Of a stretch of 32,671 bases of DNA, positions 7,858 through 16,055 are shown piece after piece. The notes under the pieces are model-generated. The model was given only the letters and a program-made list of their open reading frames with translations. It was not told the DNA's origin and did no database searches. Origin of the DNA: Hyphomonas pacifica (GTDB taxonomy: Bacteria; Pseudomonadota; Alphaproteobacteria; Caulobacterales; Hyphomonadaceae); the NCBI RefSeq assembly GCF_000682675.1, contig NZ_AWFA01000030.1:1-32671 (forward strand), in the 5' to 3' direction. A program made the translations under genes and the position numbers. How positions within the stretch are numbered: the first letter of the stretch is position 1; the number at the start of each line of letters is the position of its first letter.

Positions 7858-8583
7858 ATGGCTTGCCTGCTTGACGATGCGGTCTGTACGCCTCACATCG
7901 CGCTGATGAGCGACACAGATTATATCCGCCCGCGTACACGGCTTTACCTGATCACACCGCCCCGGATCGAGGATGTGGACGGCTTTGCCGCCCTGCTTGA
8001 AACGGCGCTGAATGCGGGCGATGTTGCGTGTCTGCAGCTGCGCCTGAAGACTGCGGAAGGCGAAATTGACCTGGACGCGACGCGCACCGTCGGCAAGGCT
8101 GTAACAGAGATGGCACAGGCCTATGGCGTGGCCGTACTGGTCAATGACAGCCCGGAACTAGCCATGGAGCTGAACGCGGATGGCGTGCATCTCGGCTGGG
8201 ATGACATGCCGGTTAAAAAAGCGCGCGATCTGGTCGGCAAGGAGATGATCATCGGCGCGACGGCCAAGAATTCCCGTCATGTCGCCATGCAGGCCGGCGA
8301 AGACGGCGCAGACTATGTCGCCTTTGGTGCCTTCTACCCCACCGACACCAAGACCGGCACCGTAGAGGCGAGCCTGGACCTCTTGGAAATCTGGCAGGAA
8401 AGCATGGAAATCCCCTGCGTCGCGATTGGCGGCATCACGGTGGACAATGCCGAAGCGCTTGTCACTGCAGGCGCAGACTTCGTGGCCGTTTCCTCAGGCG
8501 TGTGGAACCACCCGGCCGGGGCCCCGGCCGCAGTGGCAGAGTTCAACAAGATCCTGGACCGTCTGGACCAGACCAAAGCCTAG
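7858..8583 (+). CDS. thiE: Thiamine phosphate synthase family protein
   Basis: A 241-aa TIM-barrel protein. ThiE joins the thiazole phosphate and pyrimidine diphosphate halves of thiamine. Matching segments are LQLRLK near residue 60, VLVNDSPELAMELNADGVHLG near 97-117, IIGATAKNSRH near 131-141, DYVAFGAFYPTDTKTG near 151-166 and CVAIGGIT near 183-190. Several differ from the usual form: NDS where NDR is common, and GAFYPTDTK where GPxFxTxTK is common. The protein may therefore be a diverged homologue, but position after fba and before efp favours thiE. A start at 7906 (MSDTDYIRP) is possible. The one at 7858 has AAGGGAG close by with a short spacer. No TPP riboswitch fits in the 43-bp upstream gap. 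Confidence 0.8.
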   Translation: MACLLDDAVCTPHIALMSDTDYIRPRTRLYLITPPRIEDVDGFAALLETALNAGDVACLQLRLKTAEGEIDLDATRTVGKAVTEMAQAYGVAVLVNDSPELAMELNADGVHLGWDDMPVKKARDLVGKEMIIGATAKNSRHVAMQAGEDGADYVAFGAFYPTDTKTGTVEASLDLLEIWQESMEIPCVAIGGITVDNAEALVTAGADFVAVSSGVWNHPAGAPAAVAEFNKILDRLDQTKA

Positions 8584-8918
8584 AATTCGGATGGTGCCGT
8601 TGATGTGCCCGAAGCCGCAGCAGATGGCGGCGTTCCGGCTTTCATTTCCTTGATCTCCCGCACATCATCACTGATGCGGAAGAACAGCATGTAAAGCTCG
8701 CACATGAAGCGCCAGAATAACAGACTTATCGCGCCGCCGATAATCGCCGCGACGATCATGCCGATGCCGCCGATAAAGCTCTGGCTGACCATCACCCCAA
8801 GGCCTGACAGCAGCATGATGACCGCATACAGCGCGATGCCGATCAGACCGATATAGTATAGCACCTTGATCAGCGTTGTGCCGATCAGTTTGTCAAAAGT
8901 TAGAAAGCGTTGAAACAT
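8580..8918 (-). CDS. DUF4282 small membrane protein
   Basis: A 112-aa protein with two strong membrane helices, at about residues 18-42 and 50-72, after a FLTFDKLIGTTLIKVLYYIG start typical of DUF4282 proteins. The loop after helix two, FWRFMCELYMLFFRISDDVREIKE, is amphipathic and probably cytosolic. The tail is Ser/Thr/Ala/Pro-rich and likely disordered. The function of this family is not known. The stop codon interlocks with the thiE stop in one CTAG tetramer (8580-8583). It is divergent from efp across 190 bp. Confidence 0.75.
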   Translation of the reverse strand: MFQRFLTFDKLIGTTLIKVLYYIGLIGIALYAVIMLLSGLGVMVSQSFIGGIGMIVAAIIGGAISLLFWRFMCELYMLFFRISDDVREIKEMKAGTPPSAAASGTSTAPSEF

Positions 8919-8992
8919 GACTTGCCCCCTTCTTTGGCAGTGGAATTCCCATTCTGCTCATGATTGCAGGGTTTTGTGAATACTGGCGGGAA

Positions 8993-9007
8993 AAACCGGC
9001 CCGGTTT
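8993..9007. promoter_or_regulatory. 15-bp palindrome between DUF4282 gene and efp
   Basis: AAACCGG and CCGGTTT flank one C, a perfect dyad between two divergent genes. It might bind a regulator of either gene. No family could be assigned. Confidence 0.3.
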
Positions 9008-9050
9008 ATAAGGCCCCGCCCACTTTGCAGGCGGATTAACACACCCCGGC

Positions 9051-9079
9051 TTGACCGTTTCAGGCCAAAGGCTTACGCC
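9051..9079 (+). promoter_or_regulatory. Weak candidate promoter of efp
   Basis: TTGACC at 9051-9056, a 17-nt spacer and TACGCC at 9074-9079. The -35 and spacing are good and the -10 is poor. The leader to the efp ATG would be about 22 nt. Confidence 0.3.
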
Positions 9080-9108
9080 CCCGCCAAACCTTCAAAAGGA
9101 TACCTCCC

Positions 9109-9675
9109 ATGGTCAAAATCAATGGCAATGAGATCAAGCCCGGCAATGTCATCGAACATGATGGCAGCGTCTGGCGCGCCCTGAAGACCGCTTCCGTCAA
9201 GCCCGGCAAGGGCGGCGCGTTCAATCAGGTGGAACTGCGCAACCTGATGAATGGCTCCAAGGCCAACGTCCGCTTCCGCTCTTCCGAGACAGTTGAAAAG
9301 GTCCGCCTGGAGCAGAAAGACCACCAGTTCCTGTTCGCAGACGATGACGCCTTCACCTTCATGGATCAGGAAAGCTTCGAGCAAATTGCCATTCAACGTG
9401 ACTTCATTGGTGAGCAGGGCGCCTTCCTGCAGGACGGCATGACGGTCGAAATCGAATTCTATGGTGAGCAGCCGATTGGCGTCTCCCTGCCGGAACAGGT
9501 GATCCTGGAAGTTGAGGAAACCGAACCGGTCGTCAAAGGCCAGACCGCGGCAAACAGCTTCAAGCCTGCCAGCTGCACCGGCGGCGTGCGCGTCATGGTG
9601 CCGCCCTTTGTCGGCACGGGCGAGAAGATCGTCGTGCAGACCGCTGATTCCACTTATCTCCGCCGCGCAGACTAA
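9109..9675 (+). CDS. efp: Elongation factor P
   Basis: A 188-aa translation factor that binds between the ribosomal P and E sites and relieves stalling at consecutive prolines. Its three beta-barrel domains are visible by length and by the KOW-like N-terminus. Lys34 in KPGKGGAF is at the tip of domain I, where EpmA adds beta-lysine in Escherichia coli. No modification gene is in this window. The C-terminal [17 protein letters not shown] is the canonical EF-P end. AGGATACC precedes the ATG. The suhB-like gene follows after 8 nt, so they are probably cotranscribed. Confidence 0.97.
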   Translation: MVKINGNEIKPGNVIEHDGSVWRALKTASVKPGKGGAFNQVELRNLMNGSKANVRFRSSETVEKVRLEQKDHQFLFADDDAFTFMDQESFEQIAIQRDFIGEQGAFLQDGMTVEIEFYGEQPIGVSLPEQVILEVEETEPVVKGQTAANSFKPASCTGGVRVMVPPFVGTGEKIVVQTADSTYLRRAD

Positions 9676-9683
9676 GGTCAGAC

Positions 9684-10499
9684 ATGTCCAAACCCTCCCC
9701 CGTCGGAACCGTGATGATTGCAGCCGCCCGCGCTGCAGGTCGCGCCCTTGCGCGCGACTTTGGTGAAATCGAAAACCTGCAGGTCTCAAAGAAGGGCCCT
9801 GCCGATTTCGTCTCCAATGCCGACCATCGCGCTGAAGAGATCATCTACACACAGCTGTCCAAGGCCCGTCCGGGCTATGGCTTCATCATGGAAGAAAGCG
9901 GCATTGTGGAGGGGACGGACAAGTCCAACAAGTTCATCGTCGATCCGCTGGACGGCACGCTGAACTTCCTGCACGGCCAGCCGCATTATGCCGTTTCCAT
10001 CGCTCTGGAACGTGAAGGCAAGCTGCTGACCGGCGTTGTCTACGATGTCGCCAAGAATGAAATCTTCTGGGCTGAAACCGGCCGGGGGGCGTGGCTGGAG
10101 CAGCGCAAACTACGCGTGGCTGCCCGCAACCGCCTGAACGAAGCCGTCATCGCGACCGGCACGCCCTGGCATGGCAAGTCCGAAGCCGCCCATACCGGCT
10201 TTGCCCGTGAATTGCTGGCCATGACGCCTGCCTGTGCCGGCATCCGCCGCTATGGCTCGGCGGCGCTGGACCTTGCCTGGGTCGCCGCAGGACGTTTTGA
10301 CGGGTTCTGGGAACGCGACCTGAAGCCATGGGATATTGCCGCCGGCATCGTTCTGGTGCGTGAGGCAGGCGGTGTGGTTCAGGAGATTGACGGGGGCGAC
10401 GTGATGTCGACCGGCTCGGTACTGGCCTCCAATGCAGACCTGCAGCCCCTGATCGAGAAGCAGTTGCGCCACGCAGCCTCTTTCGGCAAGCAGTCCTAG
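9684..10499 (+). CDS. suhB: Inositol monophosphatase family protein
   Basis: A 271-aa Mg-dependent, Li-sensitive phosphatase fold. Metal ligands are visible: Glu70-Glu71 in MEESG, Asp87 and Asp90 in DPLDGTLNF (87-95), and Asp216 in KPWDIAAG. These hydrolyse inositol-1-phosphate or similar sugar phosphates, and SuhB proteins may also act in rRNA transcription. It follows efp by 8 nt. All catalytic residues are present, so activity is expected, while the physiological substrate is not settled by sequence. The family is certain, the symbol less so. Confidence 0.9.
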   Translation: MSKPSPVGTVMIAAARAAGRALARDFGEIENLQVSKKGPADFVSNADHRAEEIIYTQLSKARPGYGFIMEESGIVEGTDKSNKFIVDPLDGTLNFLHGQPHYAVSIALEREGKLLTGVVYDVAKNEIFWAETGRGAWLEQRKLRVAARNRLNEAVIATGTPWHGKSEAAHTGFARELLAMTPACAGIRRYGSAALDLAWVAAGRFDGFWERDLKPWDIAAGIVLVREAGGVVQEIDGGDVMSTGSVLASNADLQPLIEKQLRHAASFGKQS

Positions 10500-10527
10500 G
10501 CCCTTCCCGAGCACGTTCCTGCACACA

Positions 10528-10552
10528 CTGTGTCAGAATTTTCGTGACACAG
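10528..10552. promoter_or_regulatory. Inverted repeat operator candidate for the monooxygenase
   Basis: Arms CTGTGTCA and TGACACAG are perfect 8-bp complements separated by 9 nt. The repeat lies 45 bp before the monooxygenase start, and its right arm would overlap a -35 region for the -10-like TATAGG at 10570-10575. The geometry suits a TetR-like dimer. No regulator gene is adjacent, so the cognate protein is unknown. Confidence 0.5.
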
Positions 10553-10597
10553 GCGTCATGTTTTGGCTTTATAGGTCGAAACGGGCAGGAGACATGC

Positions 10598-12094
10598 ATG
10601 ATAGAGCCAGATACAGACGTTCTGATCATTGGTGCCGGGCTTTCTGGCATCGGCGCGGCTGTGCATCTGGGCAAGCAATGCCCCGAAAAGACCTATCAGA
10701 TCTTCGAGCAGCGCGATGCGATTGGCGGCACATGGGATCTGTTCCGCTACCCGGGCATCCGCTCTGACAGCGACATGCACACGCTGGGCTATAATTTCAA
10801 ACCCTGGACCGCCGCCAAGGCCATCGCCGATGGCCCCTCCATCCGCAGCTATGTCGAGGAAACCGCAGACGAGTACGGCATAACACCCCACATCAAGTTC
10901 GGCACCAAGATCGTCAAGGCCGATTGGTCTACGGAAGATCAGGCCTGGCATGTGACGCATGAGGACAAGGCCGGAACGCGCGCCGTCACGACTTGCCGCT
11001 TCCTTTTCATGTGCGGCGGCTATTACAATTATGATCAGGGCTACCGCCCTGACTTTCCTGGCCAAGACAATTTCAAGGGCCAGTTCGTACACCCGCAGCA
11101 CTGGCCGGAAGACCTTGACTATTCCGGCAAGAAAGTCGTCATCATCGGCTCCGGCGCGACGGCGATGACTCTGTTGCCCGCGATGACCGATAAGGCCGGG
11201 CATGTGACCATGCTGCAGCGCTCGCCCACCTATGTCGTCTCGCGCCCGGCCGTGGACAAGCTGGCGAACTTCCTGCGCAAGATCATGCCGGATAGCTGGG
11301 CCTACAGCCTGATCCGCTGGCGGAATGTCGCCCTCCAGCAATTCTTCTTCAAACAGACACGCAGCAATCCGCAGCAGGCCCGCGAGCGCCTGATCGGCAT
11401 GGTGAAGGATGAGCTGGGCCCTGACTATCCGGTCGAGACGCATTTCAACCCGGCCTACAATCCGTGGGAACAGCGCCTCTGCCTTGTGCCGGATTCCGAT
11501 CTCTTCAATGCCTTGAAAAGCGGCAAGGCCAGTATCGAGACCGACCATATCGAGACGTTTACGGAACATGGTATCCAGCTGAAATCCGGCAAGACGCTGG
11601 ACGCAGACATTGTGGTGACGGCCACGGGCCTCAATCTGGTGTTCATGAACGGGGTGAATGTCTCGCTGGATGGCGCGGAGGTCAATCCCGGACAATTGCT
11701 GAACTACAAAGGCGTCATGCTGTCCAATGTGCCCAATCTGGCGGTGACGTTCGGCTACACGAATGCGTCCTGGACGCTAAAGGCAGACTTGACGAGTGAA
11801 TATGTCTGCCGCCTGCTGAACACGATGGACGAAAAGGGCGCGACCTCTGCCATGCCCTACCTTTCCGCCTATCCGAACGAGACAGAGCCCTTTGTGGATT
11901 TTTCCTCCGGTTATTTCCAGCGCGTGATGGACCAGTTCCCGCGCCAGCACACCGAAGCGCCGTGGAAGCTGCACCAGAGTTACTTCACGGACCGGAAGAA
12001 TCTGCGCCAGCTGCCCATTGAAGATGGCGTGATGAAATTCATGACGTCCCAAGAGGCGGGGGCCGCCAGGCCCACCCTTCAGGCCGCAGAATAA
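10598..12094 (+). CDS. Baeyer-Villiger monooxygenase, EthA-like
   Basis: A 498-aa FAD- and NADPH-dependent monooxygenase. The FAD-binding GAGLSG is at residues 12-17 and the NADPH-binding GSGATA at 184-189. Between them is the type I Baeyer-Villiger fingerprint FxGxxxHxxxWP (Phe159, Gly161, His165, Trp169, Pro170). Segments such as GGTWDLFRYPGIRSDSDM and PQHWPEDLDY match the EthA lineage, which inserts oxygen next to ketones and activates thioamides such as ethionamide. The frame is open from 10544, but 10598 is chosen because AGGAG sits 6 nt before it and MIEPDTDVLIIGAG fits the family. It stands alone behind an inverted repeat. The ketone substrate is unknown. Confidence 0.93.
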   Translation: MIEPDTDVLIIGAGLSGIGAAVHLGKQCPEKTYQIFEQRDAIGGTWDLFRYPGIRSDSDMHTLGYNFKPWTAAKAIADGPSIRSYVEETADEYGITPHIKFGTKIVKADWSTEDQAWHVTHEDKAGTRAVTTCRFLFMCGGYYNYDQGYRPDFPGQDNFKGQFVHPQHWPEDLDYSGKKVVIIGSGATAMTLLPAMTDKAGHVTMLQRSPTYVVSRPAVDKLANFLRKIMPDSWAYSLIRWRNVALQQFFFKQTRSNPQQARERLIGMVKDELGPDYPVETHFNPAYNPWEQRLCLVPDSDLFNALKSGKASIETDHIETFTEHGIQLKSGKTLDADIVVTATGLNLVFMNGVNVSLDGAEVNPGQLLNYKGVMLSNVPNLAVTFGYTNASWTLKADLTSEYVCRLLNTMDEKGATSAMPYLSAYPNETEPFVDFSSGYFQRVMDQFPRQHTEAPWKLHQSYFTDRKNLRQLPIEDGVMKFMTSQEAGAARPTLQAAE

Positions 12095-12119
12095 GCCCAA
12101 TCTATCAATCCCCGTACCC

Positions 12120-12146
12120 GGCCCCTATATCTGAGATGTAGGGGCC
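12120..12146 (+). other. 12-bp RNA hairpin between the monooxygenase and a small ORF
   Basis: GGCCCCTATATC pairs with GATGTAGGGGCC around a TGA loop, with one G-U pair. It starts 25 nt after the monooxygenase stop and ends 20 nt before the chosen start of the next small gene. No T-run follows, so it may be a stabilising 3' end, a weak terminator or a translational control element. Confidence 0.6.
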
Positions 12147-12166
12147 TGATGCATGGAGATTTGATT

Positions 12167-12331
12167 ATGTGGTTATGGCTTTTGTGGTGGTGCGTGGACG
12201 ACCATCTGGCAGCAGCCCTGAATACGCCGGGACTGGGAGAATTGCCGATCTGGGTGCCCCTGATCCTGTCACTTGCCTTCGCCTTCACGATTGATGGCAA
12301 AGTAAAGAAGCTGCGCAAGAAGCGGGCCTAA
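12167..12331 (+). CDS. Trp-rich 54-aa membrane microprotein
   Basis: A small protein that I do not recognise. It starts MWLWLLWWCVDD, with four Trp in the first eight residues, has a central membrane helix at about residues 28-44 (IWVPLILSLAFAFTI) and ends in a very basic tail (GKVKKLRKKRA), which suggests an N-out/C-in single span or a hairpin. GGAG lies 8 nt before the ATG at 12167. An in-frame ATG at 12149 would add six residues but would put its ribosome-binding site inside the hairpin at 12120-12146. It is convergent with the ABC transporter, 5 nt apart. Confidence 0.55.
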   Translation: MWLWLLWWCVDDHLAAALNTPGLGELPIWVPLILSLAFAFTIDGKVKKLRKKRA

Positions 12332-12336
12332 TCCCC

Positions 12337-14169
12337 CTACCCTTCCGCAAACTGCAATTCGGCAAGGCGGGCATAGAGGCCACCCTTCGCGACCAGTTCC
12401 TCATGTGTGCCTTCTTCGACGATGTGGCCATGTTCCATCACGATGATCCGGTCTGCCCGGCGCACGGTGGAGAGGCGGTGCGCGATGACCAGGGTCGTGC
12501 GTCCTTCGGCGGCGTTGGAAATCGCGCGGCGCACAGCCGCTTCGCTTTCTGAATCAAGCGCAGAGGTCGCCTCGTCGAGCAGCAGGACCGGCGCATCCCG
12601 TACCAGTGCCCGCGCCAGCGCGACCCGTTGGCGCTGGCCGCCGGACAGGCTACGCCCCTTCTGGCCAAGATCGGTATCCAGGCCATCCTTGTGGGACAGG
12701 AAGTCCATCGCCTCAGCCATGCGGGCGGCATGTTCCAGAATGGCGTCATCGGGATTGTCCGTTCCGAACGCAATGTTCTGTCGCGCCGTGCCCGTGAAGA
12801 GCGCGGATTCCTGCGGCGCATAGGCAAATTGCTGGCGCCAGTCGCGTGGCGTGGCCTCCAGCGCGGAGACGCCATCCAGCATCACCTTGCCAGACTGCAC
12901 GTCAAACAGACGCAGCGCCAGACGGAAGACGGTCGTCTTGCCCGCGCCACTGGGACCAACAAGAGCCACGAATTCGCCGGGGCGGACGTTGAGAGAAAAA
13001 TCCTCCAGCGCGGAAACCGTCTCGCCGCCATAGCGGAAAGTGACATGATCGAAGGTCAGGGCGCCGGTGACCTTTTGCGGCAGGGCAACCGGCTGTATCG
13101 GCGCGGAAATTTCCGGTTCCGCATTCAGCACTTCTGCGGCCCGGTCTGCAGCGCCCGCCGCGCGCATCACTTCACCATAGACTTCCGCCAGCATGCCGAA
13201 ACCGGATCCCGCATACAGAGCGTAGAGCACCATGGAGGCGAGATCGCCAAAGCTCATCTCCCCTGTCGCCACGGCCCGCGCGCCAAGCCAGAGCACACCG
13301 ACAAAACCGCCAAACAGCAGGACGGAGACCAGCACGATCATCACAGACCGCGCCCCGATCCGGCGCATGGCCGCGGTAAAAGTGGCTTCCACAGCTTCAG
13401 TAAAGGCGGCCAAGCGGCTGTCTTCACGGTTATAGGCCTGCACCAGCTCAATCGCGTCGAGCGCTTCAGCCGCTTCCGAGCCCGCATCTGCAAGGCGGGA
13501 CTGCGCCGTGTTCGACATCTTCCGGATGATCCGGCCAATAAACATGACCGGCAGGATGGCAATCGGCAGCATGGCCAACAGGGTCAGACCCAGCTTCCAG
13601 TTGACGACCAGCATCATGGTCAGCGCGCCAAACGTGGTCAGCAATGTGCGGGTGGCGAGCGAGGCAGAGGAGCCGAGGAAGGTCTCGATCAGGGTCACAT
13701 CGGCTGTCAGGCGTGAGACAGCCTCGCCCGAGCGCATCTTCGAATGATAACGCGGCGACAGGGTCAGCAGGTGAGCATAGAGATCGCGGCGCAGGTCTGC
13801 TGCGATCCGCTCTCCGAAACGGGAGACAAAATAAAACCGCACGGCTCCCAGAACGCCCGAGAAAATGGCAGCAACGGCCACCCAGAGAAACGCCCGGTCG
13901 ACTAGTTCCAGAAGTTGCGACGGAGAATTCTGTGCCTTCTTGCCGGCATCCGCTGCCATTCCCAACAGCATCGGGATGGCCAGGCTGACCGCGGCGGCCA
14001 GCACAAGGAAGATCAGCGCGACCATGACCGTCACCCAGTGACGACGCACATAGGGCATCAAAAGTTTCAATGGTTTCAGGCTCTTGGCCTTGGGCCGATT
14101 GATCGCAGCCCCTCCGTCAGGCTCAGTCGTGCGACGATCATTCACGTATTGGCTATCAGTGTCAGCCAT
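12337..14169 (-). CDS. ABC half-transporter, MsbA-like exporter
   Basis: A 610-aa fusion of a six-helix membrane domain (about residues 40-335) and an ATPase domain (about 368-606), which would work as a homodimer in the inner membrane. Walker A GPSGAGKT is at 405-412, the Q-loop Gln at 453, the signature LSGGQ at 508-512, Walker B VLLLDE at 528-533 and the H-loop His at 564, so all ATPase residues are present. The order is that of type IV exporters for lipids, drugs or peptides. The N-terminal 30 residues are polar and probably disordered. No partner gene is adjacent. Lipid flipping is a possibility, but the substrate is not shown. AAGGGA precedes the ATG. Confidence 0.93.
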   Translation of the reverse strand: MADTDSQYVNDRRTTEPDGGAAINRPKAKSLKPLKLLMPYVRRHWVTVMVALIFLVLAAAVSLAIPMLLGMAADAGKKAQNSPSQLLELVDRAFLWVAVAAIFSGVLGAVRFYFVSRFGERIAADLRRDLYAHLLTLSPRYHSKMRSGEAVSRLTADVTLIETFLGSSASLATRTLLTTFGALTMMLVVNWKLGLTLLAMLPIAILPVMFIGRIIRKMSNTAQSRLADAGSEAAEALDAIELVQAYNREDSRLAAFTEAVEATFTAAMRRIGARSVMIVLVSVLLFGGFVGVLWLGARAVATGEMSFGDLASMVLYALYAGSGFGMLAEVYGEVMRAAGAADRAAEVLNAEPEISAPIQPVALPQKVTGALTFDHVTFRYGGETVSALEDFSLNVRPGEFVALVGPSGAGKTTVFRLALRLFDVQSGKVMLDGVSALEATPRDWRQQFAYAPQESALFTGTARQNIAFGTDNPDDAILEHAARMAEAMDFLSHKDGLDTDLGQKGRSLSGGQRQRVALARALVRDAPVLLLDEATSALDSESEAAVRRAISNAAEGRTTLVIAHRLSTVRRADRIIVMEHGHIVEEGTHEELVAKGGLYARLAELQFAEG

Positions 14170-14339
14170 GCTGCTATCAATCCCTTTCAGTGGCCTGTCA
14201 GATTCCCTGCGAGCTGCCTCTTGCAGAGATGGCCTCTTTCAGTTACACGCGCCACTTCGAAAACAGGCTGAGACAAGCCCGCGCACCCTAATGACGGCAG
14301 AGCGCGGTTGTCCTTTAGAGTTCAAGAGAGGCGAAGGCC

Positions 14340-14558
14340 ATGAAAAAAGAAGGTCATCCCGACTATCACTTCATCACCGTGGTGATGACCGATGGCACCG
14401 AGTACCAGACGCGCTCCACTTTCGGCAGCGAAGGCGACCGTCTGGTTCTGGACATCGACTCCAAGTCTCACCCGGCCTGGACCGGTGGCGACGGCAAGAT
14501 GCTGGACCGCGGCGGCCGCGTCTCCCGCTTCAAAGACAAGTTCAAAGGCTTCATGTAA
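14340..14558 (+). CDS. rpmE: 50S ribosomal protein L31, zinc-free type
   Basis: A 72-aa ribosomal protein bL31, which bridges the large subunit central protuberance and the small subunit head. [19 protein letters not shown] and SHPAWTGG match the family. There is no cysteine at all, so this is the C-minus form that needs no zinc. It starts 170 bp from the divergent ABC transporter and is followed by a clear terminator. GAGAGGCGAAGG precedes the ATG. Confidence 0.95.
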   Translation: MKKEGHPDYHFITVVMTDGTEYQTRSTFGSEGDRLVLDIDSKSHPAWTGGDGKMLDRGGRVSRFKDKFKGFM

Positions 14559-14595
14559 GCGATTTTCGTTTCGCATGATGCGTATAGTGGGAAAG

Positions 14596-14619
14596 CCCTG
14601 GCTCTCAGCCGGGGTTTTT
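14596..14619 (+). terminator. Rho-independent terminator after rpmE
   Basis: An 8-bp stem (CCCTGGCT with AGCCGGGG, one G-U pair), a CTC loop and five T, 37 nt after the rpmE stop. Confidence 0.85.
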
Positions 14620-14725
14620 CGTTTTGAACCTTACACTTTTGTCAGACAGGGCCGCCCTCCGGTTTGCTTAACCGGGGTTTAACCACACAGCCCCAGCCTG
14701 CCTCCGATACTGACGGAGGTAAGCC

Positions 14726-15226
14726 ATGTCGTTCGCATCGCAGCTCAAACCCATCCTCTCCTCGGTGGCCGTGCTGGCCGGGGTCGCCGCCGCCATTGCC
14801 TTGGCCGCGCAGGCGATGACAGAGGTCGCGCCCAAAGAGCAGGATGGCATCGTCTACTGGTCAGATGGCGATTCAGGACGACTTGCCGACGGCACAAAAT
14901 TCCGCCTGCACGGCATCGACGCCCCGGAAACCCGCAGCCCGAAACAGATCGGTGGCGCCGATTGCGAATCCGAACGCGAGCTTGGTTATCTGGCCAAGGA
15001 AAAGGTGCTGGAGCTGACAGAAGGCAAGACAATTGCCGTCACCCGAGATTATGGACCGGATCGCTATGAGCGCCTCGTCGTGGATCTCGACATTGATGGC
15101 AAGGATCTGGCCAAGACACTGATCGCTGCCGGGACACATCAGGCTTGGGACTATGATGGCGGCGATCCAAAGCCGGACTGGTGCTCGTCCAAATACAAGC
15201 GCGCAGCAAAGTCTCTAACCCCATGA
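14726..15226 (+). CDS. Thermonuclease (SNase)-fold protein, membrane-anchored or exported
   Basis: A 166-aa protein with an N-terminal hydrophobic helix at about residues 10-30, then a staphylococcal-nuclease OB-fold. The catalytic pattern is intact: Asp47/Asp49 in SDGDSGRL, Arg60 and Asp65-Glu68 in FRLHGIDAPE, and Arg113 or Arg116 in the segment GPDRYERLVV. Such enzymes cut DNA and RNA in a Ca-dependent way outside the cytosol. Cys80 and the Cys in DWCSSK could form a disulfide. GGAGGTAAG gives a strong ribosome-binding site. It follows rpmE by 167 bp with a terminator between. The biological role is unknown, and nutrient scavenging or envelope functions are guesses. Confidence 0.85.
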   Translation: MSFASQLKPILSSVAVLAGVAAAIALAAQAMTEVAPKEQDGIVYWSDGDSGRLADGTKFRLHGIDAPETRSPKQIGGADCESERELGYLAKEKVLELTEGKTIAVTRDYGPDRYERLVVDLDIDGKDLAKTLIAAGTHQAWDYDGGDPKPDWCSSKYKRAAKSLTP

Positions 15227-15305
15227 GATGACTGCCAGGTGGTTGCGGTCATCAGCAGAACGCTTAGGCTTGAGCCCCTGAAGACCGCACTGCAGGAGGA
15301 CGCCC

Positions 15306-16055
15306 ATGCTGCGCCCACCCCTCTTCCATCCTACAGCCCTCAGCGCCGCATTGCTGGGCCTGGTCACTGCCTGCGGGGACAACACCGGCCCGGCGCGCAC
15401 ACCCACCTATGCACCGCAAGAGACGGGCACGCGGCAGGATGCGACAGATATCGGCTCGGGCGATACGATCCGCGTTCTCTCTGCCGACAAACGCCTCGCT
15501 TTTGCCGCAGCTCAATTCGCGGCGGGCAAGACGCTTTATCAGGCGGGCGAAGCCGAAAATGCGGCCTGGCATTTCTACCGCATCGGGGCAGAAATACCCG
15601 ATGCCGAACGCGCGGCGCTTCAGGTGATCGGCTTTGACGCAAACCGTTTCGACAATATCGCACTCGCCATCGAAGCTGGCGCGCCGCCGAAGGATATTGA
15701 TGCCCGTCTGGCCGCTGCCGATGCGCATCTGGCCGACATGTTTGCCCTGACAGAGAATGAGCCCGCCGCCCTGGTCGGCTTCCTGATGGACAATTGCGTG
15801 ACCGAATATGAAGCAGGCGTGGTGGATTCCGCCATTACGGAACCGCACCGCTATGAGCTGGCCTATGGCCTGGCGGCAGAGGCACGCAACCTGGCCTATC
15901 AGCTGGAAGAGGCCCGTGATCTGCAGATGGAGACCGAATTGCTGGCACGCATGTGGCCTAGTGACGGGCCCGTCATGTCAGGTGCAACAGCCCCTGTGCC
16001 CCTTCTGGCGACACAGGCCTCCCGTGTGAAGCTGCAGGCTTCAATTCTCGACTAG
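15306..16055 (+). CDS. Predicted lipoprotein of unknown function
   Basis: A 249-aa protein I do not recognise. It has a lipoprotein signal peptide with lipobox LVTAC and Cys23 as the lipidation site, a Thr/Pro-rich linker (about 24-50), then an Ala-rich helical domain with possible tetratricopeptide-like helices (ADKRLAFAAAQFAAGKTLYQAGEAENAAWHFYRIG). AGGAGG lies 6 nt before the ATG. It probably sits in the periplasm on the inner leaflet or outer membrane. Its 3' end overlaps the convergent TlpA-like gene by 15 nt. The helical repeat reading is tentative. Confidence 0.75.
   Translation: MLRPPLFHPTALSAALLGLVTACGDNTGPARTPTYAPQETGTRQDATDIGSGDTIRVLSADKRLAFAAAQFAAGKTLYQAGEAENAAWHFYRIGAEIPDAERAALQVIGFDANRFDNIALAIEAGAPPKDIDARLAAADAHLADMFALTENEPAALVGFLMDNCVTEYEAGVVDSAITEPHRYELAYGLAAEARNLAYQLEEARDLQMETELLARMWPSDGPVMSGATAPVPLLATQASRVKLQASILD

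Noticed and set aside
10556..11695. Open frame of 379 codons antisense to the Baeyer-Villiger monooxygenase
   Set aside because: It has no motif or ribosome-binding site, and the sense strand encodes all FAD, NADPH and fingerprint motifs.
12120..12146. Rho-independent terminator for the monooxygenase
   Set aside because: The stem is strong but no T-run follows, so it is listed as a hairpin only.
12628..13716. Open frame of 362 codons antisense to the ABC transporter
   Set aside because: It has no domain, and the complementary strand encodes a complete ATPase with all motifs.
14637..14650. TGTCAGACA dyad upstream of the thermonuclease gene, similar to the core of the fba palindrome
   Set aside because: Only a 9-bp core with 4-bp arms is shared, which is expected many times by chance in this length.
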